62,217 nucleotides of DNA, taken from an uncultured Bacteroidales bacterium (GTDB lineage: Bacteria; Bacteroidota; Bacteroidia; Bacteroidales; F082). The DNA is taken from contig CAJOEP010000027.1 of NCBI GenBank assembly GCA_905233445.1, forward strand, positions 1-62,217. Direction: 5' to 3'. Positions 15,624-25,900 of the stretch are shown one piece after another (the stretch's first letter is position 1; each line of letters starts with the position of its first letter). A program made the position numbers and the translations under genes. Under the pieces are notes generated by a model. That model ran no database searches and was not told the DNA's origin. It was given only the letters and a program-made list of their open reading frames with translations.

Positions 15624-17125
15624 ATTTTCAAAGGATTTTTACGTTCAATTACAAAAACCGTGCCAAGATAGAAAATTATCAGTAATGTGTTGATAGTCAG
15701 TCGTAAACCCATGCTAAAATCTGCGAAGACATTACTCAGGAGATATAATCCGATAGCAAAAACGGTATAAAAACCGATTCTGCCGACTTGATACGGCACT
15801 TTAAACACTTTCTGGCCCCAGAAATATGAAATAAGCATCATAACCGTGTAGCAGCTCAGATGGGCGATGGCGGCACCGAGATATCCGATTCGCGGGACCA
15901 AAACGAACAGGCAAAGTAATGTGATGCAAGCTCCCACAATTGAAATTATTGTGCCTGAAAATGTTTTGTCGGTGAGCTTAAACCATATCGAAAGGTTAAA
16001 TACAATTCCATAAAACATATTGGCTATCAGCACTATAGGAACAATCACCAAGCCTTCGTGATAATCGCTGCCGCCTCTTCCTACGAAATATTTCAAAATG
16101 TCGATATAGAGCATCACGCCGAGGAATATCAGCAGGCAGAAAATCACGAAATATGTCATAACTTTGGCGTAAAGTTCAGGTGCGTTGCGGTCTTTTGCCT
16201 TGCCGAAGAAGAAAGGCTCGGAGGCGTAACGGAACATCTGGATGAAAATAGTCATCAGCACTGCGAGTTTGAAATTGGCTCCATAGATTCCGAGTTGCTG
16301 AAGTGCGTATTCTTCTGCCGTGAGGCCTAAAGCTGCTAATATTCCGGAATCTGGAATAGGTGTCAGATACTTGATGAGAATCTTGTCGGCCACCTCGTTG
16401 ACCATTCCCACAAGGTTGATAAGCAAAATAGGCAGTGCATAGGCAAGCATCGGGCGGATAAGGCTGTTGTCGAACTCAAAACGGAATCCCTTGAACTGAG
16501 GAATGAGCAACACAAGGCTCAACAAACTTGACAACACATTGGAAATCAGCACCCATATAAGCAAACCGGCTTGCGGACCGAACACTTTTTCGGATATGGC
16601 AAGAGCTGTTTCAGGTATTACCAAGAGGAAAAACAGATTCAAGCCGATATTCAGCGAAACATTAGCTATCTTAATGATTGTGAATAACTTGGCTTTGTTG
16701 TTTTTTCTAAGCTTTGCAAAAGGAACGGCTGTCAAAGCATCGAGAGCCACAATGATTCCCAATAACAGAACATATTGCGAGTTGTGTTCATATTTAATGA
16801 GATGCGCGAAGTTTTTATACAAAAACGCGTACAAAACGAGGAAGATTCCTGTAGTAAGAATAATGCACGATACGATATTGTTAAAAACCTTTTCAGGGTT
16901 TTCTTTATGTGTGTAGCGGAAAAACGTGGTCTCCATGCCGTAGGTAAGAAGTGCCAAAAGGAAGGCGATCCAAGCGTACAAATCGGTGATCTGGCCATAT
17001 ACTTCGGCGACGAAGATGCGCGTGTAGAGCGGCACTAGGAGATAATTGAGCAGTCGCGGCACGATGGTACCCATGCCGTAGATTACTGTCTGGCCCGCGA
17101 GGGCTTTTATAGGGTTGTTGCTCAT
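15620..17125 (-). CDS. Oligosaccharide flippase family membrane protein
   Basis: A 501-residue, about 14-helix membrane protein of the MOP (Wzx/RfbX-like) superfamily. The N-terminal [31 protein letters not shown] is typical of polysaccharide flippases; the family moves lipid-linked sugars to the outer face of the inner membrane. No glycosyltransferases are nearby, and its neighbours concern the cell wall and envelope, so an undecaprenyl-linked envelope precursor is a possible cargo. It is the first gene of a five-gene operon (flippase-dut-TPR-DUF4292-EnvC), with a -7 box 26 nt upstream. Confidence 0.85.
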   Translation of the reverse strand: MSNNPIKALAGQTVIYGMGTIVPRLLNYLLVPLYTRIFVAEVYGQITDLYAWIAFLLALLTYGMETTFFRYTHKENPEKVFNNIVSCIILTTGIFLVLYAFLYKNFAHLIKYEHNSQYVLLLGIIVALDALTAVPFAKLRKNNKAKLFTIIKIANVSLNIGLNLFFLLVIPETALAISEKVFGPQAGLLIWVLISNVLSSLLSLVLLIPQFKGFRFEFDNSLIRPMLAYALPILLINLVGMVNEVADKILIKYLTPIPDSGILAALGLTAEEYALQQLGIYGANFKLAVLMTIFIQMFRYASEPFFFGKAKDRNAPELYAKVMTYFVIFCLLIFLGVMLYIDILKYFVGRGGSDYHEGLVIVPIVLIANMFYGIVFNLSIWFKLTDKTFSGTIISIVGACITLLCLFVLVPRIGYLGAAIAHLSCYTVMMLISYFWGQKVFKVPYQVGRIGFYTVFAIGLYLLSNVFADFSMGLRLTINTLLIIFYLGTVFVIERKNPLKI

Positions 17126-17151
17126 GACGTTTCCATTAACGTTTTAAACTG

Positions 17152-17159
17152 CAAATATA
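17152..17159 (-). promoter_or_regulatory. -7 box of the flippase-dut operon
   Basis: Minus strand TATATTTG, directly against the stop codon of the upstream histidine kinase gene (17160). Confidence 0.55.
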
Positions 17160-19448
17160 TTATATTTCTTTTAATATAGGCACATCAATTGTGAAAACTG
17201 TTCCAATCCCTTTTTCGCTGGTGAACGATATGTTTCCGCCAATGGCCTGGATTATATTCTGTGACAGAGATAGTCCGATGCCCATTCCGCTCGATTTTGT
17301 CGTGAAATTCGGATAGAAAATTTTTGCCTTGTCCTCATCGCTGATGCCGCAGCCATTGTCAGATATTTTTATTATATACCTCTCACCTAACTTATTCAGT
17401 GTCAATTCTATATGTCCATTGTTTGTGCCAATTGCCTGTATCGCGTTTTTGATAATGTTACCAAAGACCCGTCCGAGATTGTTTCTGTCGGCAAACATAG
17501 TCCAATTTTCTTTCTCATTGTAATTCAATGTGATAGAGATATTTTTCTCGACATCATAAAGTTTTATGGTACTTTTCAAAAGCTCACTGAGGTCGAAGGA
17601 AGTAGGGGAGTTGTCGGGCAGTTTTGCATAATTTGAAAACGCGGTGGCGATTCTCGATAGCGTTTCAATCTGTTCGAGCAGTGAGGCTAGGGTTTGCTTG
17701 AAATTATCCCCAAACTTAGGGTCTTTTCTGTCCCAAAGAATCTGCAGATACTCGATGTTCAGCTGCATTGGAGTTAGAGGATTTTTTATTTCATGTGCAA
17801 CTTGACGAGCCATCTCGCGCCAGGCGTTCTCACGTTCGTTGCGTGCAAGCTTATTAGCAGCAATCTCGAGCTGTCTGCACATATTATTATATTGTTGCAC
17901 CAAGGCTCCAATCTCATCGTGACCTTTGAAGTCGATAGGCTCGTTCGTCCCGTCAAGACTGATCTTTCCCATTTGTTCTTCGATTATTTTCAATGGTTTA
18001 AGAGTCTTTCTTGTGATAAAGATGACAATGACTGCCGAGATGCCGAATAGTACCAGGATAATGTTGATATAATTGATAACAAAATTCGATAGCTGGTCGT
18101 CGTATTCAGAGTTAAAATCGAAATATATGACATTTAAAATGCCTGCGAGCTCGTTGTTTTCGTCAAGAATAGGGAAATAATATGAGGTGTTTTTTTCGCC
18201 TTTATAATATTCGGTTTGCACAAAATATCCGGCTTCTTCATCGACAATATTTCGGTAAGCGGCCTTGTTGATGGTATCACCAAACATTATTACAGCCATG
18301 GAAGAATTGATTAGAAAACCGTTGTTATCGTAAATGTTAATATCGCAGAAAAATGAATCCGACAAGTTCCAAATCATTACCAAATCGTTTAAGCCCGAAA
18401 CACCATATTCCGCGATATTCTGCTCAAAATTATTCCTGATGATGTTAGCCTGTTTGTACTGGGTAATCTGAGTTTTTTTCATGACGTTGTTTCTCAAAAA
18501 CAGGTAAGAGACAATGCCAATGGAGAAAAATACAAGCGCCAGAATAATGAGAATCATCAGCTGCATCTTGCCATGAAAGCTTTGTTTGAAGATGCTCTTG
18601 CGTCCGTTTTTCAGGTAAGAATAAAGGAAATAGGTGAGGAGTATGACGATGAAAATGATTGAAAACGGCGTGGCATATCTCAGCCAACGCACCGATTCAA
18701 TTGTGACAACCACTGTTTTTTGATTTTCTAAATCATTTAGAATCAGATGTTTATAATTTTCTCCTTTATGAATTCCATCTTCTTTTGCTATGAAGTTATT
18801 GATGTTATTTGGAAATAGATAGTTACCGAATTTATAATGAAGGATGTCGTTATTGTAAATAGCTATGGAATAGTTTTTAAGATTCGGAATGAGTAGATTT
18901 TGGAGTTTTGTAGAGTCGGCATAAACACTAAACTTATTGAAAATCTTTTGATTATAAAATTCAATATAAAGATTTTGCCAATCATTAAGTTTAACTTTTA
19001 CAATATAATAAATGTCGGATGTAGAGTCGTCTTTACGATAAAGGTTTTCGTTAATTTGTAATGATTCGGCCAACACGGACTTGTAGATGGCTTCGCAATT
19101 AACGCCCATGTCATACTGTACAATTATGCTGCTTGAATCACAAACGATAAGGGTTTTGTTATAATAATCAAACAAATCATTGTTGAAATATTTTGAATCC
19201 AAGTAGGAGAGGATGCTGTCGTCACTAGGCAGGTTGTCATCGTTGACCCATGAGTTGAACAAGTCATCGTTTTTGATTTTTTCGATGATGTCGGTTGTGG
19301 TTTGTTCGAAATCCTCGTCGGTCTCGTCGGCGATGATTTGGGCGAAACGTTCCATCTCGGCGTTCTCGCGATTTTCATTTCTCCGATGCACAAAAACGGT
19401 GATGACGATGAGAACAAGTGCAATTAGTATGACAAAAATCTTTTTCAT
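17160..19448 (-). CDS. Membrane sensor histidine kinase (NtrY-like), orphan
   Basis: A 762-residue kinase with two periplasmic regions. Helices lie at about 5-20, 275-295, 310-330 and 475-500. HAMP follows at about 500-550, then HisKA with phospho-acceptor His in VAHEIKNPLTPMQ (about residue 550). The ATPase domain has N box NIIKNAIQAI, G1 DNGCGIS and G2 GMGIGLSLS. The HEIKNPLTP form is typical of NtrY-like kinases. No response regulator is adjacent, so the partner lies elsewhere. The ATG at 19448 is chosen before the first membrane helix; 12 more codons upstream are open. The signal sensed cannot be read. Confidence 0.88.
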   Translation of the reverse strand: MKKIFVILIALVLIVITVFVHRRNENRENAEMERFAQIIADETDEDFEQTTTDIIEKIKNDDLFNSWVNDDNLPSDDSILSYLDSKYFNNDLFDYYNKTLIVCDSSSIIVQYDMGVNCEAIYKSVLAESLQINENLYRKDDSTSDIYYIVKVKLNDWQNLYIEFYNQKIFNKFSVYADSTKLQNLLIPNLKNYSIAIYNNDILHYKFGNYLFPNNINNFIAKEDGIHKGENYKHLILNDLENQKTVVVTIESVRWLRYATPFSIIFIVILLTYFLYSYLKNGRKSIFKQSFHGKMQLMILIILALVFFSIGIVSYLFLRNNVMKKTQITQYKQANIIRNNFEQNIAEYGVSGLNDLVMIWNLSDSFFCDINIYDNNGFLINSSMAVIMFGDTINKAAYRNIVDEEAGYFVQTEYYKGEKNTSYYFPILDENNELAGILNVIYFDFNSEYDDQLSNFVINYINIILVLFGISAVIVIFITRKTLKPLKIIEEQMGKISLDGTNEPIDFKGHDEIGALVQQYNNMCRQLEIAANKLARNERENAWREMARQVAHEIKNPLTPMQLNIEYLQILWDRKDPKFGDNFKQTLASLLEQIETLSRIATAFSNYAKLPDNSPTSFDLSELLKSTIKLYDVEKNISITLNYNEKENWTMFADRNNLGRVFGNIIKNAIQAIGTNNGHIELTLNKLGERYIIKISDNGCGISDEDKAKIFYPNFTTKSSGMGIGLSLSQNIIQAIGGNISFTSEKGIGTVFTIDVPILKEI

Positions 19449-19565
19449 TATCTGTTTTTTATCAAAAATCGTTCCAAAATTCACTCGTTTTTAAGACATT
19501 TTCTTAAATTTTTTGATACGTAGCTCGTTTGAAATCCAAAACGCCTTAAAACGGCTAAAAATGGG

Positions 19566-20444
19566 CTAAAATCCAATTTTATGAAAAACGTAAATCAAAC
19601 TCGAATAATCTTCCGTCTTGCGAGCCGTGCAGTTTGATTTCCAGCCTGTGAGTATTCCTTTTATAAATGAGTTGCCTTTTCCTATGTAATTTTCGCTCAT
19701 CATGGAGATGTAGAATGCGTCCCACTTCATCGGATGGATCGTTTCGAGTTCAAAACTGCCGGCAAAAATATTTTGCAGCGACTCTTTATGAAAATGATTC
19801 AAGTGACGCGGAACGTCGTATGCAGCCCATTTGTCTTTGTAATATTGTGCGTCATATGATTTATAGTTTGGCACTGCAATTACGAGTCGTCCGTTGTCTT
19901 TTAACAAACGGTGAAGTTGTTCAGTTTGAAATTTAAGATTATCGATATGTTCGAGCACATGCCACATTGTGATTACATCGAAAGTGGAGTGGGGGAGGGC
20001 GAAGATTTCTTCAGGTGTCACCGTGGTCTTACCCAACTTTTCCGATGAGAACTTCCGTGCCTCTTCGCTCATGTCGCAGCCCATTATTTCACAGCCATTT
20101 TGTTGTGCGTAATGCAGGAAATCGCCCACGCCGCAGCCGAAATCCAAGATTTGTGGATTTGTAAATCCCTTGCACGCTATCTTAAATTTGTTGCGAATGT
20201 TGACTCTTTTCACCTGGTTGTAGATCCATGGCACCAGGCCTTTTTTGTGTTCGTTGTGACTCAGATAATCTTCTGATTTATAGTATTTTCCGATTACGGA
20301 TTTGTCCGGTCGGGGAGTGGTGAACAGCAGTTTGCAGTTATCGCACTCCATTATTTCGAAATCTTCCTGGGATAGAAAATAGTCTTTCAGTTTCAGGTAA
20401 GACCTTGTGTTTTCTGATTCACAAAACGGGCATTTAGTGCTCAT
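19566..20444 (-). CDS. SAM-dependent methyltransferase with N-terminal zinc ribbon
   Basis: A 292-residue protein. Residues 5-37 hold two Cys pairs (CPFCES and CDNCKLLF), a likely zinc ribbon. A class I methyltransferase domain follows, with motif I ILDFGCGVGDFLHYA and the acidic post-I residue in GCDMSEEA. VITMWHVLEHIDN is the typical motif IV-like helix of UbiG/CalE-type enzymes. The substrate is unknown; similar proteins modify sugars or lipids. It stands alone between the kinase and mnmG. Confidence 0.8.
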   Translation of the reverse strand: MSTKCPFCESENTRSYLKLKDYFLSQEDFEIMECDNCKLLFTTPRPDKSVIGKYYKSEDYLSHNEHKKGLVPWIYNQVKRVNIRNKFKIACKGFTNPQILDFGCGVGDFLHYAQQNGCEIMGCDMSEEARKFSSEKLGKTTVTPEEIFALPHSTFDVITMWHVLEHIDNLKFQTEQLHRLLKDNGRLVIAVPNYKSYDAQYYKDKWAAYDVPRHLNHFHKESLQNIFAGSFELETIHPMKWDAFYISMMSENYIGKGNSFIKGILTGWKSNCTARKTEDYSSLIYVFHKIGF

Positions 20445-20476
20445 AATATCCTTGTTTTATTGTTGTTTCCAAAAAT

Positions 20477-20492
20477 TGTTCCACGTGAAACA
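20477..20492. other. parS-like centromere site (TGTTCCACGTGAAACA)
   Basis: A 16-bp near-palindrome that matches the classical ParB-binding parS sequence, 10 bp past the mnmG stop. A second site of the same type lies just upstream of mnmG. ParB/parS sites cluster near the chromosomal origin. Confidence 0.75.
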
Positions 20493-20502
20493 TTCTCTAC
20501 AC

Positions 20503-22377
20503 CTATCTCCCTAAAAATACTGCCAGGACCGATATGTCTGCTGGCGAGACTCCACTGATACGAGATGCTTGGCCGAGGGTTTGCGGCTTGTGTTTCGTCA
20601 GCTTCTGTCGTGCTTCGATTGTCAGTGAGTGAAGTGCGTTATAGTCGAAGTCGGGACTGAGTTTCACGTCTTCGAGGCGTTTCAGCTTATCTGCAACCTC
20701 GCGTTCTTTGTCGATGTATCCTTCATATTTTACCAAAATCTCCGCCTCCTCGATGACACTTCGCGTCATCTCGTCGGAAAAATCATATTGTCCTTTCAAC
20801 GACTCAACATGTTCCATCATCTCCATCAGACTCAACTGCGGACGTGTGAGTATGTGTGCCAAACGGGTTTTTCCTGCGATTTCTGGTGTTTCTTTAGCTA
20901 CCAACAATGCGTTTATTTCCTCTGGTGAGACGTTGGTTTCTTTCAAGAATGTTATCAAATCCTGCACTTTTTGCTGTTTCTGCTGAAAACGCTCATAACG
21001 TTCTTGTGTGGCAAGACCGAGTTTATATCCCAGTGGTGTCAATCGGGCATCTGCGTTATCTTGACGTAATAAAATACGGTATTCGGCTCGGCTCGTGAAC
21101 ATACGGTAAGGCTCGTCAACACTCTTGGTGATGAGGTCGTCGATGAGGACGCCAATATAACCTTCATCGCGGCGTAAAACTACTGGTTCTTCATCGTGAA
21201 TGAGGCGATGAGCGTTGATTCCCGCCATAAGACCTTGTGCAGCCGCCTCTTCGTAGCCTGTAGTCCCGTTGATTTGTCCTGCAAAAAACAAACCATGAAT
21301 CTTTCGAGTTTCCAAGCTGTGATAGAGTTGCTCAGGCGGGAAAAAGTCGTATTCAATGGCGTAACCAGGACGGAAAATCTTTGCGTTTTCGAAGCCTTCT
21401 ATGTTGCGTAATGCCTCATACTGGATGTCTTCCGGCAATGAGGAACTAAACCCGTTGAGATAATACTCGCATGTGGTAGCGCCTTCCGGCTCCACAAACA
21501 ACTGATGGAAATCTTTGCCCGCAAAACGTTCGATTTTATCCTCGATACTTGGGCAGTAGCGTGGGCCAATGCCTTGGATTCTGCCTGTGAACATCGGCGA
21601 TTTGTCAAATCCTTTGCGCAGTATTTCATGCACTTTCAACGATGTGTATGCGATGTAACATGAGCGTTGTTTCAGTGGTTTTTCCACGTTCATGAACGAG
21701 AAGCCTGTGATTTCCTCGTCGCCTTTCTGTTCTGCAAGCTTGTTGAAATCAATGGTTCTTCCATCGATTCTGACAGGTGTTCCAGTCTTCATTCTGTCGG
21801 CTTCAAAACCAAGTTCAACGAGCTGTTCAGTTATTCCGTGACTTGCCGACTCGCCTATTCTGCCGCCTGAAAACGACTTCTCTCCGATGAAAATCTTACC
21901 ATTGAGGAATGTGCCGTTGGTTAGGATGACGGTCTTGGAATGCACGTCGCCACCCATCATGGTGTGCACGCCTTTTATTTGGTCACCTTCAACCAACAAT
22001 CCGTCAACGTGGTCTTGCCAGAACTCGAGGTTCTTGGTGTGTTCGAGTGTGTTGCGCCATTCAGCCGAGAATGCTGCTTTGTCGCTCTGCACGCGTGGAC
22101 TCCAAACAGCCGGACCTTTGGATTTGTTAAGCATCCTGAACTGTATCATGGTCTTGTCGGCGATGATGCCCATCTGTCCGCCCAATGCGTCAATTTCGCG
22201 CACTATCTGACCTTTGGCGATGCCTCCAACGGCGGGGTTACACGACATCGCGGCCATGAAACTCATGTTCATGGTAATGAGCAAAGTCTTGTTTCCTAGG
22301 TTAGCTGCCGCTGCTGCTGCTTCACATCCTGCGTGGCCCGCTCCGACCACTATCATATCGTAATTTTCAAATATCAT
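20503..22377 (-). CDS. mnmG: tRNA uridine-34 carboxymethylaminomethyl enzyme MnmG
   Basis: MnmG (GidA) works with MnmE to add carboxymethylaminomethyl to wobble uridine 34 of tRNAs, using FAD and methylene-tetrahydrofolate. The 624-residue protein has the FAD-binding GAGHAGCEAAAAAANLG near the start. Family signatures are SCNPAVGGIAKGQIVREIDALGG and, near residue 365, GLFFAGQINGTTGYEEAAAQGL. The C-terminal helical domain that docks MnmE and tRNA ends at ISVLAVFLGR. Its position between two parS-like sites fits the common link of gidA with the chromosome origin. Confidence 0.98.
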   Translation of the reverse strand: MIFENYDMIVVGAGHAGCEAAAAAANLGNKTLLITMNMSFMAAMSCNPAVGGIAKGQIVREIDALGGQMGIIADKTMIQFRMLNKSKGPAVWSPRVQSDKAAFSAEWRNTLEHTKNLEFWQDHVDGLLVEGDQIKGVHTMMGGDVHSKTVILTNGTFLNGKIFIGEKSFSGGRIGESASHGITEQLVELGFEADRMKTGTPVRIDGRTIDFNKLAEQKGDEEITGFSFMNVEKPLKQRSCYIAYTSLKVHEILRKGFDKSPMFTGRIQGIGPRYCPSIEDKIERFAGKDFHQLFVEPEGATTCEYYLNGFSSSLPEDIQYEALRNIEGFENAKIFRPGYAIEYDFFPPEQLYHSLETRKIHGLFFAGQINGTTGYEEAAAQGLMAGINAHRLIHDEEPVVLRRDEGYIGVLIDDLITKSVDEPYRMFTSRAEYRILLRQDNADARLTPLGYKLGLATQERYERFQQKQQKVQDLITFLKETNVSPEEINALLVAKETPEIAGKTRLAHILTRPQLSLMEMMEHVESLKGQYDFSDEMTRSVIEEAEILVKYEGYIDKEREVADKLKRLEDVKLSPDFDYNALHSLTIEARQKLTKHKPQTLGQASRISGVSPADISVLAVFLGR

Positions 22378-22386
22378 ATTTTAGAT

Positions 22387-22402
22387 TGTTCCACGTGGAA
22401 CA
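22387..22402. other. parS-like site, perfect palindrome (TGTTCCACGTGGAACA)
   Basis: A perfect 16-bp palindrome beginning 10 bp upstream of the mnmG ATG. It differs from the site at 20477 by one base. Confidence 0.75.
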
Positions 22403-22421
22403 TTTATGTTAATTCATTGAT

Positions 22422-22847
22422 TTAAAATTTGTTATATCGCATTTCAAGACATTTTTCTTCTTGTGCTCGCATCACTTTTGCGTCTTCATCCGTCTTATCT
22501 TTGAAGCCTATCAGATGTAGCACGCCATGAGCCAAAACACGGTGAAACTCATCTTTGAAAGGCTTCCCCATCTGCTCGGCGTTGTCTTTAATTCTATCGA
22601 TGCTGATATAAAACTCACCCGAGAGATATTCCTCACAATCGTTCAGCGGAAACGTCACAATATCGGTGTAAAAATCGTGGTTCATGCGCTTCTGGTTGAA
22701 CTCCAGGAGGTATTCGTCGCTGCAGAAAAGGTAGTACAACTCGCCGATTTTCTTGCCGTAAGAAGCGACAAACTCTTCAATCCATTCCTTAGCAAGGCGC
22801 TGGTTTAGCGCAGGAGATTCGATATCAATATTTTGAAACGTTATCAT
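22422..22847 (-). CDS. ybeY: Endoribonuclease / rRNA maturation factor YbeY
   Basis: YbeY is a metal-dependent RNase needed for 16S rRNA 3'-end maturation and 70S quality control. The metal site HGVLHLIGFKD is the family's HGxLHLxGxDH motif, but the third ligand His is Asp here. I recall this as usual for Bacteroidota. I start the gene at 22847 (MITFQNIDIES). The ORF stays open for nine more codons, but those are encoded by the palindromic repeat at 22864 and are unlikely to be original. The resulting 141 aa is a normal length. Confidence 0.9.
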   Translation of the reverse strand: MITFQNIDIESPALNQRLAKEWIEEFVASYGKKIGELYYLFCSDEYLLEFNQKRMNHDFYTDIVTFPLNDCEEYLSGEFYISIDRIKDNAEQMGKPFKDEFHRVLAHGVLHLIGFKDKTDEDAKVMRAQEEKCLEMRYNKF

Positions 22848-22863
22848 CTTTCTTTTTATGTTG

Positions 22864-22883
22864 GGATAAGGCATGCCTTATCC
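22864..22883. repeat. Palindromic repeat GGATAAGGCATGCCTTATCC, copy 1
   Basis: Perfect 20-bp palindrome upstream of ybeY. It differs from the 11391/30048 core by one symmetric C-to-T change. Confidence 0.8.
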
Positions 22884-22931
22884 TTACTGGTTGTTTATGT
22901 TGTTGTTATTGCTTCTTTTTATGTCCCGTTG

Positions 22932-22951
22932 GGATAAGGCATGCCTTATCC
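22932..22951. repeat. Palindromic repeat GGATAAGGCATGCCTTATCC, copy 2
   Basis: Identical to the copy at 22864, 68 bp away and in the same spacer. It ends 6 bp before the stop of the DUF4175 gene. The spacer holds nothing else I recognise. Confidence 0.8.
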
Positions 22952-22957
22952 GTTTGA

Positions 22958-25900
22958 TTAATTACCTTTTTTAAAGAAATATTCGTTAATCTTTTGTTTA
23001 TAAAACGGCTGATACTCAATAGGATTCGTGCGCAGGAAGTCCTGTTGCTTCTTGATGCTCTCCTCGTAACGAAGCTCATCGATATTATGGCTCTTTTCGG
23101 GACCTTTGTACTCGTCAGACTTGCGTTTCTCTTCTTTTTCGCGTTCCTGTTGCGCGTTTTCGGCCTTCAGCATTCGCGACATGATTTCCTTGTTACGTCT
23201 TATAGTCTGATTCGTAATGCGTTTATTTACAATGTCTTCCTCGAGTTTTTCCATGTCTTTGATGATTTGGTTGATGCCGTCGTCTCCAAGAATGCCGTTC
23301 TTTTTCATCTCATCGAGAATTTGTTGCATGCCTTCACGGATAAGCTCTTGTTGGGCAGCCATTCGTGCCAGTTCTTCGCTCATCTCAGGTGTTGGGTTGC
23401 CGTTTTGCTGCATCTGCTCCATCTGTTGTTGCATACGTTTCAGCTGTTCACCCAATTGATTCTGAAGGTCTTTCATGTCTTTCATGCTCTTGGGTTTACC
23501 TTGGTTGCTTTTCGATTTTCCAGGTTTTGAGCAAGAGCTGTTGCTTTGTCCGTCCATCGACGATTCCATCTCGTTCAGTGACTCTGCTAGCATCAAGGCG
23601 AGGTTGTTCATCGACATCATAGCCTTTTGCTGTTTCTGTGTGGCACTCCCGAACCGCAGTTCAAGGATATCGTTCATTGCCGATTCTGACTGTTGGTCGA
23701 TAATCTGTAACTCGTTGAATACGAAGTTTTTAATCATAACCTGACGCATTGCCATCTTGCGCAGGGAGTCTTCAACCATAGCGAAGTTTTCGGATATTTC
23801 TTTTTGGCGTGAAATCTTTTGTGAGACAGTTGGGTCGTCTTTTTTCATCAGGTTGATTTCTTTCATCAGTTCTTCTTCGGCATGGGAAGAGCGTACCACG
23901 TTTTCAAGCAGAATTCTGACAAGATAGGCGTCTTCTGCGAGTTGGTCCATGCCTCCTCCCATCATGAGGTTGTTCATGTTTTCGGCCATTTCCTTCATTT
24001 TCTTGCCGGCTTTCTGTTTCTGCTTGTTGGCGCTGTCGTGTTCGCCGCCGTCCTCCGACTCATGAGCTTCTTCGAGGTCTTGACCGATCTCATAGAAAGC
24101 CTCTTCGTCTTTTTTAATCTCGAATGGGTCGCTTAGCCCCAGGTTTTTCTCAATGATGGAATCCAGTTTCTGTTCAAGTCGATTAAATTGATTTTCAGCG
24201 TCTTGTGCAGATATGGAGTCAGTTTTTTCAAGCAGTTCGTCAGCCAGTTTCTGCATCTCGTCCATGAGCTGGTTCATGTCTTTCTCGACTTTGAGCTGTT
24301 CCAATAACGAGAGGTTACGATCCATCATTTGTTGCAGCGCATCGTTGTTTTTCTTGAGGTCCTTCATGATTTCCTGCATCTTGTCGCGTGGCATCTCGTT
24401 CAAAAGCTGCTCGATTTCTTCCATCAGTTTTTTCATCTCGTCGGGAATGACCTCGTCGAAAAGCTTGTTTATCTCTTCCTGTTTCTTGATTAAATCTTCA
24501 TTGAAAAGCTCGTTTTCCTTAATGAAATCTGACAGTTCCTTCTGTTCCTCTTGAATCTTGTTCCACTCTTCCTGCACCTCTTTTTGTTTCTCAAGAAGCT
24601 CTTTCATCTTTTCCTTGTCGCTCCAGTCGAGGTCTTTTTTCGACATCAGGTCGCGAAGCATATCCTCGATATCCTTACGGAGGTTTTCCAGTTCATCAGA
24701 ACGCTGATTGAGGTTGTTAAGTATTTGATTTTCAGCGTTGTCAGCTATTGAATCAAGTTGCTCGGTTGTCGGCAGAACCAGATAAAACACCTCAGAGCGC
24801 TTCGATTTCGGACCATTGATGCCGTCGTTGTCGAAAATCTCGAAATATGCCTTTATTTCATCTCCACGAAAAAGCGTAAGTGTATCAATATCAATGCTAT
24901 AGTAGAATGAATTACGAGTATTGCGCTTGTCGATAGGAATGTTTTTCACAAACGACTGATTCGGTTTGCTGTCAACTTCGAAATGGTATAGAAGTTTAGT
25001 GAAGCCGTAATCGTCGGCGATGAGGCCAGAATAATACGTCTGTTTAGCGAAATCCTCGTGGAAATTCTGCACCTGAATGTCGGGATATGCATCTGGAATC
25101 ACCTCGACGGTGAACGGAATAGCATCTGTGGTGTTCCAATTATTATGTAATGTGACGTTGAATTTCGTGGTTTTCGTGTATTTCGATGTGAAAATATAAT
25201 TGTCATTTGATTTTTCTAAAGGTATTGAATCGTTGATTTTCAATGAATTGACATCGCGTGTATGAAAAACAAATTCCACGTTGGTTCCCTGTGGCACGAT
25301 AATGCGTGTCTTCCCATTCAATGTTTCGTTTTTGCGGTGGATATATTTCGGAAACGTCAGATTTGCCTCGTAATACAGCATCGTTGGGTTTGGGCGGACG
25401 GTGAGTTTTATCATCTGGCTGCGATAGTCGCCGCCTTCAACGTAGAATTCCTCGTTTTGATAAACGTTTTTGAAAATAAACCGGAAATCGTTGGTATTCA
25501 GGCGGTTCATTAAATGGGTGCCCGTTGAGACGTTTCGGGAAACGTCTCTACATTTGATATAAAAGGCATCTGGAATGCGCTCTCCGGTGACGTGGATGCT
25601 AAATTCCACATCTTTACCTTGCGATGTCTCGAGGTTTGTTGCGGAAAGCTCGACAGAGAAGGGCAGAGGTTTTTCAAAATCCTGTGAATAGTTGATAATT
25701 CGCTGTGTCGGTTTCTTGGAAAAGTCAGGTAAAAATAATAGGGTAACTGCTAAGACAACAAATGCTAATCCGAATATCTTCAGGTATTTGTAATTCTCTT
25801 TCAGGTTGACAGCGTCAGAGAAATTGATAGGCTTCAGATGCTCGGTGCGCTGCTCGATTGTCGCTGCAAGCAGTTCATTGTTAGCATTTTGCGAGAGTTC

